Positions 43,255 through 52,441 of a DNA stretch of 64,000 nt are shown in pieces. Under the pieces are notes generated by a model. It did not search any database and was not told where the DNA came from. It saw only the letters and a list, made by a program, of their open reading frames with translations. Every line of letters starts with the position of its first letter. The first letter of the stretch is position 1. The stretch comes from Bin34 sp965219935 (GTDB lineage: Bacteria; Chloroflexota; Anaerolineae; Caldilineales; Caldilineaceae): NCBI GenBank assembly GCA_965219935.1, contig CBDCOU010000003.1:2728001-2792000 (forward strand). Direction: 5' to 3'. The position numbers and the translations under genes were made by a program.

Positions 43255-43545
43255 TTGCCCTTGGCGACAGAGGAACCCCTGCTACGCGGTCGTCCCCCCC
43301 CCCAACGCAGCCTGCTGACCATCGTGGATCTTGAGGTGCGGATGCCCCGGGACCATCCGTTGCGGCGGATCAAGGCCATGGCCGACGTGGCCTTGGAACG
43401 TGTCATCGAAGTTCGACCACATGTACGCCTCGGCTGGCCGACCCCTGTTCGACGAGGTTGTTTGGGCAGCCGGCCAAGAGGGGTAGCGGTCGGACGAGCA
43501 CTCGGCGTTGACGGGACACTGATCGAGGCCGCTGCCTGTCGAGTC
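43255..43545 (+). pseudogene. IS1182/IS5-type transposase N-terminal fragment
   Basis: Reads SLLTIVDLEVRMPRDHPLRR then IKAMADVALERVI, the N-terminus of IS1182-like transposases. A frameshift follows (DHMYASAGRP in another frame), then a short VDGTLIEA segment. It is truncated and runs into the end of the D-aminoacylase gene. Confidence 0.65.
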
Positions 43546-43547
43546 AA

Positions 43548-45158
43548 TCAGGATTGGCTTGCATCCAACACCTGGCCCGTGAGGGAACCAACATACGCGC
43601 CGTTGCTCACAGCCAAGGCACCATTCACAAATACATGGGAAACCCCCGCGGCGAACTGGTGCGGATCCTCGAAAGTGGCACGATCAGCGACTGTCTCCGG
43701 ATCGAACACCGCAATGTCCGCCTTGTATCCGGGCTGCAGCCGTCCCCGCTCCCGGAGAAGCAGACGATCGGCCACCTGCCCGCTCATTTTGTGAACGGCC
43801 TCCTCCAGCGTGAGGATCGATTTCTCACGCACATACCGTCCCAATACCCTGGCATGGGCTCCGTAGGATCGGGGATGCGGGCGACCGGTGCCAACTCGGG
43901 TTCCAGGGGTCAGGGCCAAGCCATCGGAACCCATCATGCCCAAGGGGTGGGTAAGGAAGGCGCACATGTCTTCTTCCGTGCGATAGAAAAAAATGATGGT
44001 CAGACGGGCATCGTCAAGATCCATCAGGGTCAGGGCGGCATCCACCGGTTCCAGATTCATCTCATGGGCGGCCTCCTGAATGGTCAACCCTTCGTAGGGT
44101 TTGGCCGCCTCCGTGTGGGTTGTGCTGACCAGCAGCCGATCCCAGAGCCAAGGCCAACCGCGAAACAGACCCTCTGCCAGCATGTCTTCCCGGATTTGCC
44201 GACGCGTTGCCGGCGTCCGAATACGGGAAAGCAGGGCCGCGGGGCCACCCGACTGGGCCCATGTGGGCAGGCACTGGCTGAAACCGCTGCTGCTGGCGTC
44301 ATAGGGATAAACATCGAAAGTCACGTCATGGCCGGACTTGACGGCACTCTCGCACACCTCAATCACGGTATCCGCCTCACCCCAATGTCGGGGATCATTG
44401 ACGGCCATATGGGCCACCTGAACCGGTACCCCCGTGGCCAACCCAATATCCACAGCTTCCTGGACACCTGTAATGTGGTAACCGGACCAACAACGAATGT
44501 GGCTGGTGTAAATGCGTCCGGGCCACCGGGCCATGGCCTCGGTCAGGGCGATAATCTCGGTCGTGTCGCCATAGGCGCTGGGAGGCAGTGTCAGTCCGGT
44601 TGAGAAACCGAAGGCTCCCTGGGCCATGGCCTGATCCACCTGGTAGTTCATCGCCCGGATCTCGTCTGCCGTGGCCGGACGATCCTCGAATCCCACGACC
44701 ATGCCCCGTACGGCACTATGGCCCACCAGAGGGGCGATATTGATAGCCAGACCAATCTCCGCAGCCGCCTGCCGGTACCCCTCCAAGTCCTGCCATGTCC
44801 ACGGAACGGCATCGCCGAAGACACTGTTGAGTGTTTCACGCAGCGTGTCCGTTCTTTCGGGCGAGATGGGGAATGGGCTGTAGCCGCAGTTTCCGGTTAC
44901 TTCCGTGGTGACTCCCTGCAGGATCTTGCTGAGGCCATGGGGCTCCGCCAACAGGGTCAGATCCGAATGGGTATGGATGTCAATGAAGCCGGGAGCTACC
45001 ACTTGGCCGGTTGCATCAATGGTCCGGTCGGCGATCGCGTCCCCCAGATCCCCGATGTCGGCAATGACCTCATTCTTGATACCCAGGTTGGCCTGGCGTG
45101 CCTCGGCACCGGTACCGTCCACCAGCGTTCCATTACAGATTAGAGTGTCAAACATCAT
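43548..45158 (-). CDS. N-acyl-D-amino-acid deacylase family amidohydrolase
   Basis: 536 residues, a TIM-barrel metal hydrolase of the D-aminoacylase/D-hydantoinase-like group. Visible are FDTLICNGTLVDGTG, metal-binding H62/H64 in FIDIHTHSD, VTGNCGYSP with the family Cys ligand, GLTLPPSAYGDTTEI, SHIRCWSG, and the C-terminal GYKADIAVFDPETVAD. It hydrolyses N-acyl-D-amino acids or a related amide; the exact substrate is unknown. The start could be either codon of ATGATG. An IS fragment abuts its 3' end but does not disrupt it. Confidence 0.92.
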   Translation of the reverse strand: MMFDTLICNGTLVDGTGAEARQANLGIKNEVIADIGDLGDAIADRTIDATGQVVAPGFIDIHTHSDLTLLAEPHGLSKILQGVTTEVTGNCGYSPFPISPERTDTLRETLNSVFGDAVPWTWQDLEGYRQAAAEIGLAINIAPLVGHSAVRGMVVGFEDRPATADEIRAMNYQVDQAMAQGAFGFSTGLTLPPSAYGDTTEIIALTEAMARWPGRIYTSHIRCWSGYHITGVQEAVDIGLATGVPVQVAHMAVNDPRHWGEADTVIEVCESAVKSGHDVTFDVYPYDASSSGFSQCLPTWAQSGGPAALLSRIRTPATRRQIREDMLAEGLFRGWPWLWDRLLVSTTHTEAAKPYEGLTIQEAAHEMNLEPVDAALTLMDLDDARLTIIFFYRTEEDMCAFLTHPLGMMGSDGLALTPGTRVGTGRPHPRSYGAHARVLGRYVREKSILTLEEAVHKMSGQVADRLLLRERGRLQPGYKADIAVFDPETVADRATFEDPHQFAAGVSHVFVNGALAVSNGAYVGSLTGQVLDASQS

Positions 45159-45488
45159 TCGAGCCTCTTTTGACCGGATCCCAACAGGAGTGTATGAAAC
45201 CGGAACTCAGGACAGATACGCGGCCATGCCCACTAGCCACACTCAACCGGCCAATCCTCTGCCATCGGGACCGCCTGCCCAGACTTTGCCAACATCGGAA
45301 GGGTTGGAACCGGACTGAAGTGAGAACGGTGTACAACCGGTGTCCGAGCCAGATGGGCTTCCATACCTCAAGTGAAAGACTTTGATTCTGGCTCCCGGCC
45401 CTACAATTCCATCAGCATTGTAGAGCCTGTGTCGAGGTTCTGCAGGGCAAGGAACACTTCACCGAATTCCATCAGTTCACCAGCCAAC
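45159..45488. other. Upstream region of the ATPase-helicase gene
   Basis: 330 bp between divergent genes. The helicase frame stays open from 45372 but those 39 codons lack resemblance or a start signal. TACAAT at 45402-45407 is a possible -10 box, without a properly spaced -35. Confidence 0.35.
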
Positions 45489-48400
45489 ATGTCCAAAGCA
45501 AGTAGACGCAAACGACGCCTGCGCAAGCAGCGCAAACAGCTAAACCGCCAAGAACAGCAAAGTGTGCCACAGTTCTCGGACGAGGTGGACATGGACGAAT
45601 CTGTTTGGAAAGGACCAGACGACAGTCTGGGAAGGTACATCCGGGATGAGACGAGGAGGACGCTGAAAGGCTACCGTGAACAACCCAACTGGATTGAACG
45701 AGACGCCAACGAAGAGCATGACACTGCTCGTGGCGGATACGCTCACAGGCAGTTGTTCGAGTTGGTCCAAAACAGCGCCGATACTCTGAAGAATTCAAAC
45801 TGCGGCCGCATCAGCTTGAAATTGACAGACAAGTGCTTGTACTGCGCCGACGACGGCCAGGCCATAAGCCAGGAGGGTGTCCGCGCGCTAATGTTCTCAC
45901 ACATGTCGCCCAAACGCGACACTGCCGAAATTGGACGCTTTGGAAAGGGGTTTAAAGCCGTACTGGGAGTGACGGACACACCAGAATTTTTCAGCCGTTC
46001 AGGTTCGTTCAGGTGGAACCGGGCCAATGCGTCAAAGCAAATTCGGTCATATGTCCCTGATGCCAAGCAGTGTCCAGTATTACCGCTACCGGTTCCTGTG
46101 AACCCTTGGCCCGAGATGGACCAGGATCCCGACCTATACAAGTTCATGAGTTGGGCAGTGAACATTGTGCGGTTGTCCTTAAGTCCAGGTGCCTTTGAGG
46201 ATCTGAAGGACCAGTTCGACAACTTTCCAGCCGAGTTCCTTTTGTTCGTCAACCATGTATCGATGCTCTCCCTCCAGCAGGTCGGTGAAGGCGAACGGTT
46301 AATCCAGGTCAGAAGCCAACGCGAAGTTCACACTCTGTTCGATGGAACCAAGGAATCCCGATGGAGAGTGTTTGACAAGGTTCACAAGCTGTCTACAGAA
46401 GCTAGGAATGACAGCCGTAGTCTTGACAATGCCAAGGAGGTACCAATTATTTGGGCAGCACCCTTGGAGAAACTCGAACAATCAGGCAGCTTCTGGGCCT
46501 TCTTCCCTACTCTGACTGCCAGTCCACTCGCAGGAATCCTCAATGCGCCTTGGAAAACCAACGAAGATCGCCAGAATCTTCTGAAAGGTGAGTACAACAC
46601 GGAATTGATAGAGGCCGCCGCCGAACTGGCCTCTGAGTCCATCACTGATCTTTCGTCCCAAGATGATCCTGGCCGCCATCTAGATGCGTTACCTCGCACG
46701 CGGAATGACAGTGACAGAGATAGAGAGCACAGCTTCCATCTGCGCGGCCTGATCAATCGTGCGCTCAGAAACCAGTCTTTTGTTCCCGACCAAAGAGGCG
46801 AACTTCGCAAGCTGGACGAATTGAATTACCAACCAGAAGCCCTTACGCTGGGACAACCCTTCGCCTTGGAGGCATTGGATATTTGGAAGACATTTCACCA
46901 ACGGCCTACCCACTGGCTTCACCACAGTGCATTGACGAGAGTTCGCTTGGCCCGACTAGCCGCCATTAAGCCGGAACTGGTTACGCGCGGGTGGTCAACG
47001 CAAACGCTGAGGGCTGAAGTCAGTGAGTGGCTGGAACAACTGGTGCAAGCCGCTCGCGGTCAATCGAACGCAATTGAGGCATCCAAGTTGGCGATCCAAG
47101 CTGCGGCGAAGGCTCAAGAGTACCAGGCTGCCAACCACAAACTGCCAATAAAAAACTTGGGTCGCATAGTGCTAACAGCTACCGGCTCATGGATGGAACC
47201 GAATCCGGAACAGCTGTTTCTGGCTGGAGAACTGGAAAGCCTGTCCAAGGACTTTCTACTACATCCGGAGGTTGAACGATGTCCATTGACACGGGCAGCC
47301 TTGAAACAACTGGGCATCAGGCCACGTTCAAAAGGTTGGGGTTTCAAAGAGACTGTGAATAGTGCAAGAGCTGCCTTCAACTCCTTAGGAAGGGCTCTGG
47401 AATCGGAGCTTTCCGACCTCAGAATGAGGTGCAAACGCCTCTGGATCATGTCCAGATCTATGGCTCCAGAGGAGGCTGCCGAAGCCATCAGCAATGAAGA
47501 CTGCTGGCGAAACGACATACCGATATTGGTCAAGAGTGGAGGCTGGTGTGCCTTCTCCGACGTTCTGTTGCCAGGTGACATCGTTCCGGCCGATGGCAGT
47601 CGGGATGCTGACGTTGCGGTTGACACCTGTTTCCACTATGACGACATGGAGTTATTGAAGATCTTAGGTGTGGTTTCAGAACCAGTTGCCAAAGTTTCAG
47701 AGTCAGTTTTCGAGCCTCCTCAATGGCTGTACAAGTACCAAAATACTTGTAAGAACAGGTATCGGAATCAAGTTAAAGGTCATCCCCAACGAGACTATCT
47801 TGTGTTTCATACCGACACCTGCTCCGGCCCTCTGGGACCGTTACAGCTGTTGTCTGACGAAGGTCGAGTCCGTTACACGCGGCGACTCCTTGATCTCAAG
47901 ACTACCTTTCAAAAATGGGAGATGGGCCATAGGTCACAAAAGAAATACCCGGAAGTCCCCTTCCCGTCACCAGCAGTAGAGATGCTACTCAAATTTGGGA
48001 TGGTGCAAACTACAAAGGGAATTGTCAGACTCGACAATGGAGTTGGTGAAACACCCAGCAACCCGGAAGTCGTAGACGTTCTCCTACGTCATCCTAACCG
48101 TGACCAGATTGTGCAGGCATTCGATGTCCGGAGGGATCACAAGGCAGGTATTGAACCGGTGGGCGAAGAAGAAGGAGTACCGATTGTCGATGAATGGCCA
48201 TTGCTGCAGGAGCACCTGAAATCGGACGAAAGGGAACTCCAATTGGTGCGCTGCAAAGGTTTTCGTCGAACGTACTCAATGGCACAGGTCAATCTGCCTT
48301 GTATCCGCATGGGCAATTCACTGTACGTGGCTCAGCAAGCCGATGAGACGGAGGAACTTGCCGCAGTCCTCAGCGAATTGGGCAAGTCGGTCACCAAATC

Positions 48401-50030
48401 CTTGCTGGAATACATCCTGAGTGGTTCGGACCCGCTTGAAATTCAAAAGGCAATAGAGGAGGTCAGCCGGTGCAAGACCAATGAAGAACGGCTGTTAACT
48501 GCGGTGGGTGTCGATGGACTGAAAAGGAAACTGGCTCCATCCCTTCCATCGATGTTGACCGAGCAGCTAGGCAGCACCTTGGGTATGGCAATCGCTCGGG
48601 CAGCGATTGCCAAGTTCCATACCGGGGCCCTGAAGGCGTACAGGGACGATCTCCAACACCTGAATCCTCCGCGAAGATGGGCAGGCTCCAAAAGAGCCAT
48701 CCGATTTGTGCAGTCTCTTGGGTTTGACGAGGATTGGGCTGGACACAGGGACACAAAGCGCGATGCGTATGTCGAGGTAATTGGTCCGAGGTCCCTGCCA
48801 TGTCTGCACCCCTACCAACGGACGGCTGTGCGGAACGTGCGGAACCTTGTGTCATCAAACGGTACAGGACTTCATCGTGGAATGCTGAGCATGCCAACGG
48901 GTTCAGGCAAGACACGCGTTGCGGTGCAGGCACTGGTCGAGTCAATGCGAGATGGCGAGCTACAGGGCGGAATCCTATGGGTGGCTGATCGGGACGAATT
49001 GTGCGAACAGGCCGTAGAAGCGTGGCAGGCTGTTTGGGCTTCCGAGGGGGAACAGGCCGGCACCCTTAGGATTTCGAGATTGTGGGATGGAAACAAGCGG
49101 CCACTGCCTACCAGCAAGAGGCATGTCATCGTGGCCTCGATCCAAACCCTGCACAGTCGGTTCTCAAGGCAACCTAAAGAGTATCGATTCCTCTCGGACT
49201 TCAACCTTGTGGTAGTTGATGAGGCACACCGATCGATTGCTCCTTCCTATACCTCGGTCTTTCGGGAGATGGGTTTGACCCGTTGGTTCAAAGACCCTGA
49301 ACCAACCTTGATCGGCCTGACTGCAACTCCCTACCGGGGCTTCAATGAAGAGGAGACGAAGTGGCTCCAATCACGTTACGGAAACCGACGATTGGACCAC
49401 GGGATCTTCCCAACGCGGGATTCAAACGCAGTGATACGTAGTCTTCAGTTAGAGGGTATCCTGGCAATGGCCGACCACGCCACTATCGACGGAGGCGAAG
49501 TCCACCTGACGGACAAGGAACTTGAGGATGCCAAACAGACTCCCTGGCTACCCTCAAGCGTCGAGGATCGGATCGCGCGGGACGCAGTGCGAACACGGCG
49601 TATCGTGAACGAGTACCTACACAGGGTCGATCCGGACTGGCCCACCCTCATATTCGCAACATCCGTCGAGCATTCCGAAATCGTGGCGGCATTGCTCAAT
49701 TCGGAAGGAATCACCGCGAGGGCGGTCAGCACAGAGACCGAAACGCCTGTTAGGCGGCGAGTTGTTGAGGAATTCAGATCCGGCAGTGTCCAGGTCTTGG
49801 TCAACTACGGTGTCTTCCGCGAGGGATTCGATGCACCCAAAACCCGGGCCATTGTCGTGGCTCGGCCTGTGTACAGCCCGAACCTCTACTTTCAGATGAT
49901 AGGCCGGGGCCTTCGGGGAGTAAAGAATGGCGGCAACGAGCGGTGTCTCGTACTGAACGTCAGCGACAACATTCGCAACTTTGGCCGCGACCTTGCCTTC
50001 TCCGAACTGGATTGGTTATGGGATGATTGA
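45489..50030 (+). CDS. Fusion of a sacsin/Hsp90-like ATPase with an SF2 helicase, candidate defence protein
   Basis: 1513 residues from ATG 45489; the start is uncertain. A basic N-terminus (SKASRRKRRLRKQRKQL) precedes a GHKL ATPase of the sacsin N-terminal type: N-box RQLFELVQNSADTL near residue 87, YCADDGQAIS (G1-like) and IGRFGKGFKAVLG (G2-like). The ~900-residue middle has no recognised domain. The C-terminal ~400 residues are a type I/III restriction-like SF2 helicase: Walker A MPTGSGKTRVAVQAL (near 1140), WVADRDEL, DEAH box VVVDEAHRSIAPSY (near 1243), GLTATPYRG, VNYGVFREGFDAP and QMIGRGLRG. No nuclease motif is recognised. Base composition is visibly lower in GC than the flanks. It stands alone, between IS debris and an orphan antitoxin gene. 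An anti-mobile-element role is inferred from architecture and context. Confidence 0.88.
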   Translation: MSKASRRKRRLRKQRKQLNRQEQQSVPQFSDEVDMDESVWKGPDDSLGRYIRDETRRTLKGYREQPNWIERDANEEHDTARGGYAHRQLFELVQNSADTLKNSNCGRISLKLTDKCLYCADDGQAISQEGVRALMFSHMSPKRDTAEIGRFGKGFKAVLGVTDTPEFFSRSGSFRWNRANASKQIRSYVPDAKQCPVLPLPVPVNPWPEMDQDPDLYKFMSWAVNIVRLSLSPGAFEDLKDQFDNFPAEFLLFVNHVSMLSLQQVGEGERLIQVRSQREVHTLFDGTKESRWRVFDKVHKLSTEARNDSRSLDNAKEVPIIWAAPLEKLEQSGSFWAFFPTLTASPLAGILNAPWKTNEDRQNLLKGEYNTELIEAAAELASESITDLSSQDDPGRHLDALPRTRNDSDRDREHSFHLRGLINRALRNQSFVPDQRGELRKLDELNYQPEALTLGQPFALEALDIWKTFHQRPTHWLHHSALTRVRLARLAAIKPELVTRGWSTQTLRAEVSEWLEQLVQAARGQSNAIEASKLAIQAAAKAQEYQAANHKLPIKNLGRIVLTATGSWMEPNPEQLFLAGELESLSKDFLLHPEVERCPLTRAALKQLGIRPRSKGWGFKETVNSARAAFNSLGRALESELSDLRMRCKRLWIMSRSMAPEEAAEAISNEDCWRNDIPILVKSGGWCAFSDVLLPGDIVPADGSRDADVAVDTCFHYDDMELLKILGVVSEPVAKVSESVFEPPQWLYKYQNTCKNRYRNQVKGHPQRDYLVFHTDTCSGPLGPLQLLSDEGRVRYTRRLLDLKTTFQKWEMGHRSQKKYPEVPFPSPAVEMLLKFGMVQTTKGIVRLDNGVGETPSNPEVVDVLLRHPNRDQIVQAFDVRRDHKAGIEPVGEEEGVPIVDEWPLLQEHLKSDERELQLVRCKGFRRTYSMAQVNLPCIRMGNSLYVAQQADETEELAAVLSELGKSVTKSLLEYILSGSDPLEIQKAIEEVSRCKTNEERLLTAVGVDGLKRKLAPSLPSMLTEQLGSTLGMAIARAAIAKFHTGALKAYRDDLQHLNPPRRWAGSKRAIRFVQSLGFDEDWAGHRDTKRDAYVEVIGPRSLPCLHPYQRTAVRNVRNLVSSNGTGLHRGMLSMPTGSGKTRVAVQALVESMRDGELQGGILWVADRDELCEQAVEAWQAVWASEGEQAGTLRISRLWDGNKRPLPTSKRHVIVASIQTLHSRFSRQPKEYRFLSDFNLVVVDEAHRSIAPSYTSVFREMGLTRWFKDPEPTLIGLTATPYRGFNEEETKWLQSRYGNRRLDHGIFPTRDSNAVIRSLQLEGILAMADHATIDGGEVHLTDKELEDAKQTPWLPSSVEDRIARDAVRTRRIVNEYLHRVDPDWPTLIFATSVEHSEIVAALLNSEGITARAVSTETETPVRRRVVEEFRSGSVQVLVNYGVFREGFDAPKTRAIVVARPVYSPNLYFQMIGRGLRGVKNGGNERCLVLNVSDNIRNFGRDLAFSELDWLWDD

Positions 50031-50447
50031 TCCCGGATTCCATCTACAGAGCCTTGTTGGTCAGTCCTTGGAAGATGTCTACGCCGAACAAACAGCTGCT
50101 CTTCGCAGAAAAGCAATCGCGGTATGGTGCAGGGCATGGTCTCGGTCTTGTTGGTGTTTGTCAGATACGCCATCATCTGTCAATCCGCATCCCTCGCCAC
50201 GTTGCCTGGCTATCCGAGTTCAACACCAGTCACGGTGTACCGCATGTTCACCGTGCATCTCCGAGGTTCCAAGCTTGTGTCACCTATGTAGTCAGCACAA
50301 TCGGAGCCATCGTCGGTCACCACGACCAACCATGCCTGACTGCCGCTAACCCCTCATAAAGCTCTCCTATACACAACCTGGCCCACTTGACATTAAATGG
50401 GTCTGTAAACCAGCCTTATAGCCATATTCAACCAGTTGGTGCTTACC
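50031..50447. other. Intergenic stretch after the ATPase-helicase gene
   Basis: About 415 bp with no supported gene. A 110-codon frame from TTG 50027 has no family motif and no ribosome site. The promoter for the Phd-like antitoxin must lie at its end. Confidence 0.3.
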
Positions 50448-50684
50448 ATGAACAAGAGATGGTCGGTCCAAGACGCCAAGTCAAGATTCAGCGAGCTTCT
50501 TGACACGGCCCTTGCCGAAGGTCCGCAGATCGTGACGCGAAGAGGCGTGGAAGCCGCGGTACTCCTTCCGATTGACCAATGGCAAAGACTGGAGCGGATG
50601 ACCAGGCCCAACCTCAAGGAGTTGCTTCTCACCTCAGAAGCACGGACCGACGACCTCGTGCCGCCACGACAACGGCACCGCTAG
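50448..50684 (+). CDS. Phd/YefM-like antitoxin, orphan
   Basis: 78 residues from ATG 50448. The N-terminus NKRWSVQDAKSRFSELLDTA, then LAEGPQIVTRRGVEAAVLLP, is the Phd/YefM DNA-binding antitoxin fold; the C-terminus is the toxin-wrapping tail. The expected PIN/VapC or Doc/YoeB toxin gene is missing: the next 300 bp code for nothing recognisable. It is likely a relic of a toxin-antitoxin pair within the accessory region. Confidence 0.82.
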   Translation: MNKRWSVQDAKSRFSELLDTALAEGPQIVTRRGVEAAVLLPIDQWQRLERMTRPNLKELLLTSEARTDDLVPPRQRHR

Positions 50685-50981
50685 AGTGCCGATGGCTGTG
50701 GAGTAGTCCCACGTATCTGCTCAATGGAATCCTTTTGAAAGGAAGTAGGCAAAGCTGCCACTGAACGGGTTACAGAAGCGGGAACCCTCTGCAACACCGA
50801 CATGGACCCTGTTGCTCGTTCCAGGCTTGGACCGAAACCTACAGGCTCGAAAAACGTGCCCAAACCGCCCGCCGCCAAGGTGGCTGCCGGAAGCAGGCTT
50901 GAAGGTTGAGGTTCGGAACTTCAACCTTCTGCCACAAACCCACCGCTGTTCAGACGGACCTGCGTGCTGCACTCCGGAGGC
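50685..50981. other. Intergenic stretch where a toxin gene would be expected
   Basis: 297 bp after the Phd-like gene. None of the frames shows PIN (D-x-N-V-x-S) or RelE-type motifs, so the toxin is lost rather than merely truncated. GAAGGTTGAGGTTCGGAACT, then TCAACCTTC, near 50900 forms an imperfect hairpin. Confidence 0.3.
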
Positions 50982-52307
50982 TCAGACACCCCCGCGCCGC
51001 AGCCTCTGCAAGCTGGAATCCGAGGGAATATCCACGTCCCGCCACCGCAGATGCTGGCCTGCCGGCACATCCCGCAGCATGCTGCAGCCAGCAACCACGT
51101 AGTACGGCACACAGGTGTCCAGGCCATCACTCTGCGGGATAGCCAGTTTCGCCTTCAGGTCCTGCACACAGTGAGCCCTGTCCATGGACAGGACCTGCCC
51201 CGCATGGAACGGTGCTTCAGTCCGAGCCACCACGTCCACCCTGTGTTCAACGTTGTGGCCACCCGTCGGCACACCCAGTAGCACCGCCGCCAGCACGGAC
51301 AACGGGGTTTCCAGACCGAGCAGGTGATAGGGCCGCCACAGGAGAATGTGCCGCCCGTCCGGGCTCATGAGATGACGCTTGGGTGCCAACTGGCTCCAGT
51401 CATCCCCCTTCCGGGCCCGGATCACGACAAAAACCCCTCCTGCCATGCTGGGTGCCCGGGGATGGGTAACCAGGTTGGCGATCTCCACAACCGGGGTGGA
51501 CTCGAGCAGACCACCATCGTTCACGTGCCTCAGTATGGACGCCATTTCCGCATAGTGCATGGCCGGTCCGAACAACCCCGGACCGTTCCATCCGAATCCT
51601 GTTTCGTTGATCACGATGGCCATTTCCGCGATGTCCGGAATCCGCACCCTCTGCTGCAGTGGAATGCGTTCCGAACGGTTCCGCACTGTTGTCACCAACG
51701 AGTCGCTCGTGGTGGAAACCGGACCACTCCCGCTTACAGCAACCTCTGCCGCGGGGACATCCGCCTCGCCCGCCTTGCCGGCGCACACCACATCCAGGCC
51801 CAGCACCCGGGCCCACTGCACCATCTCCAGTACCATGGCCGGCTGATCACCGTCCGCCATGGAGTACACCAGCCCGTTGGCGCGGGCCATGGCCGCAAGT
51901 GCCGGTCCTGCCGTGCAGGCGGTTTCCTTGTTGACCAGGACCAGATGACAGCCGTTCCGCAAGGCCGCCTCCCCGTGGCGCGCGCCGGCCTCGGGGGCAC
52001 CGCTGGCCTCGACAACGGCATCCAGCATCGCAAACGGCAGCTCGGTACCGTCCGCCAGCAGGGGCAGCTTCCCTTGTTCAAGGCTCCGTTGGGCGGCTGC
52101 GGCCGTTTCGCAGATCGTCGGGCGGGGAAGTCCTGCCGCCTCGGCCGCCGCCAGACCGCCCTCCCCGTCCGCGTCGCACAAGGCAACCACCGACATGCCC
52201 GGAACATGCAGGCTTTGTCTCAAAAACGAAAGCCCGAAGCTACCGAGGCCGATCAGGCCGACCGCCACCGGTTTCTCTCGGGGCAACAGCAGGGCGCGCC
52301 AGTCCAT
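50982..52307 (-). CDS. NAD(P)-dependent oxidoreductase with C-terminal SAF-like domain
   Basis: 441 residues. The N-terminal Rossmann fold has GLIGLGSFGLSFLRQ (residues 17-31) and VVALCDADGEGG; a homoserine-dehydrogenase-like centre follows (VVEASGAPEAG, LVNKETACTAGPALA, SMADGDQPAMVLEM). The C-terminal ~80 residues (VPYYVVAGCSMLRDVPAGQH) resemble an SAF domain (antifreeze-like fold). Similar proteins act in branched sugar-acid degradation, but the substrate here is not known. It is divergent from the CocE-family hydrolase gene. Confidence 0.85.
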   Translation of the reverse strand: MDWRALLLPREKPVAVGLIGLGSFGLSFLRQSLHVPGMSVVALCDADGEGGLAAAEAAGLPRPTICETAAAAQRSLEQGKLPLLADGTELPFAMLDAVVEASGAPEAGARHGEAALRNGCHLVLVNKETACTAGPALAAMARANGLVYSMADGDQPAMVLEMVQWARVLGLDVVCAGKAGEADVPAAEVAVSGSGPVSTTSDSLVTTVRNRSERIPLQQRVRIPDIAEMAIVINETGFGWNGPGLFGPAMHYAEMASILRHVNDGGLLESTPVVEIANLVTHPRAPSMAGGVFVVIRARKGDDWSQLAPKRHLMSPDGRHILLWRPYHLLGLETPLSVLAAVLLGVPTGGHNVEHRVDVVARTEAPFHAGQVLSMDRAHCVQDLKAKLAIPQSDGLDTCVPYYVVAGCSMLRDVPAGQHLRWRDVDIPSDSSLQRLRRGGV

Positions 52308-52441
52308 GACTAAAATCCTTCCGGCGTGCGGGATTGCACAATGGCAGCGAACGAACTTCCGGTGCCGGGAAGCCGTCCGGCCACGCCTACACTGTAACCG
52401 ACTCCGCCGCGGGCCGGTCCATCCATCAGGAACCCTTCAAC

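Noticed and set aside
50027..50359. 110-codon frame overlapping the end of the ATPase-helicase gene
   Set aside because: Starts at TTG without a ribosome site and has no recognisable motif; not enough to call a second gene of that system.
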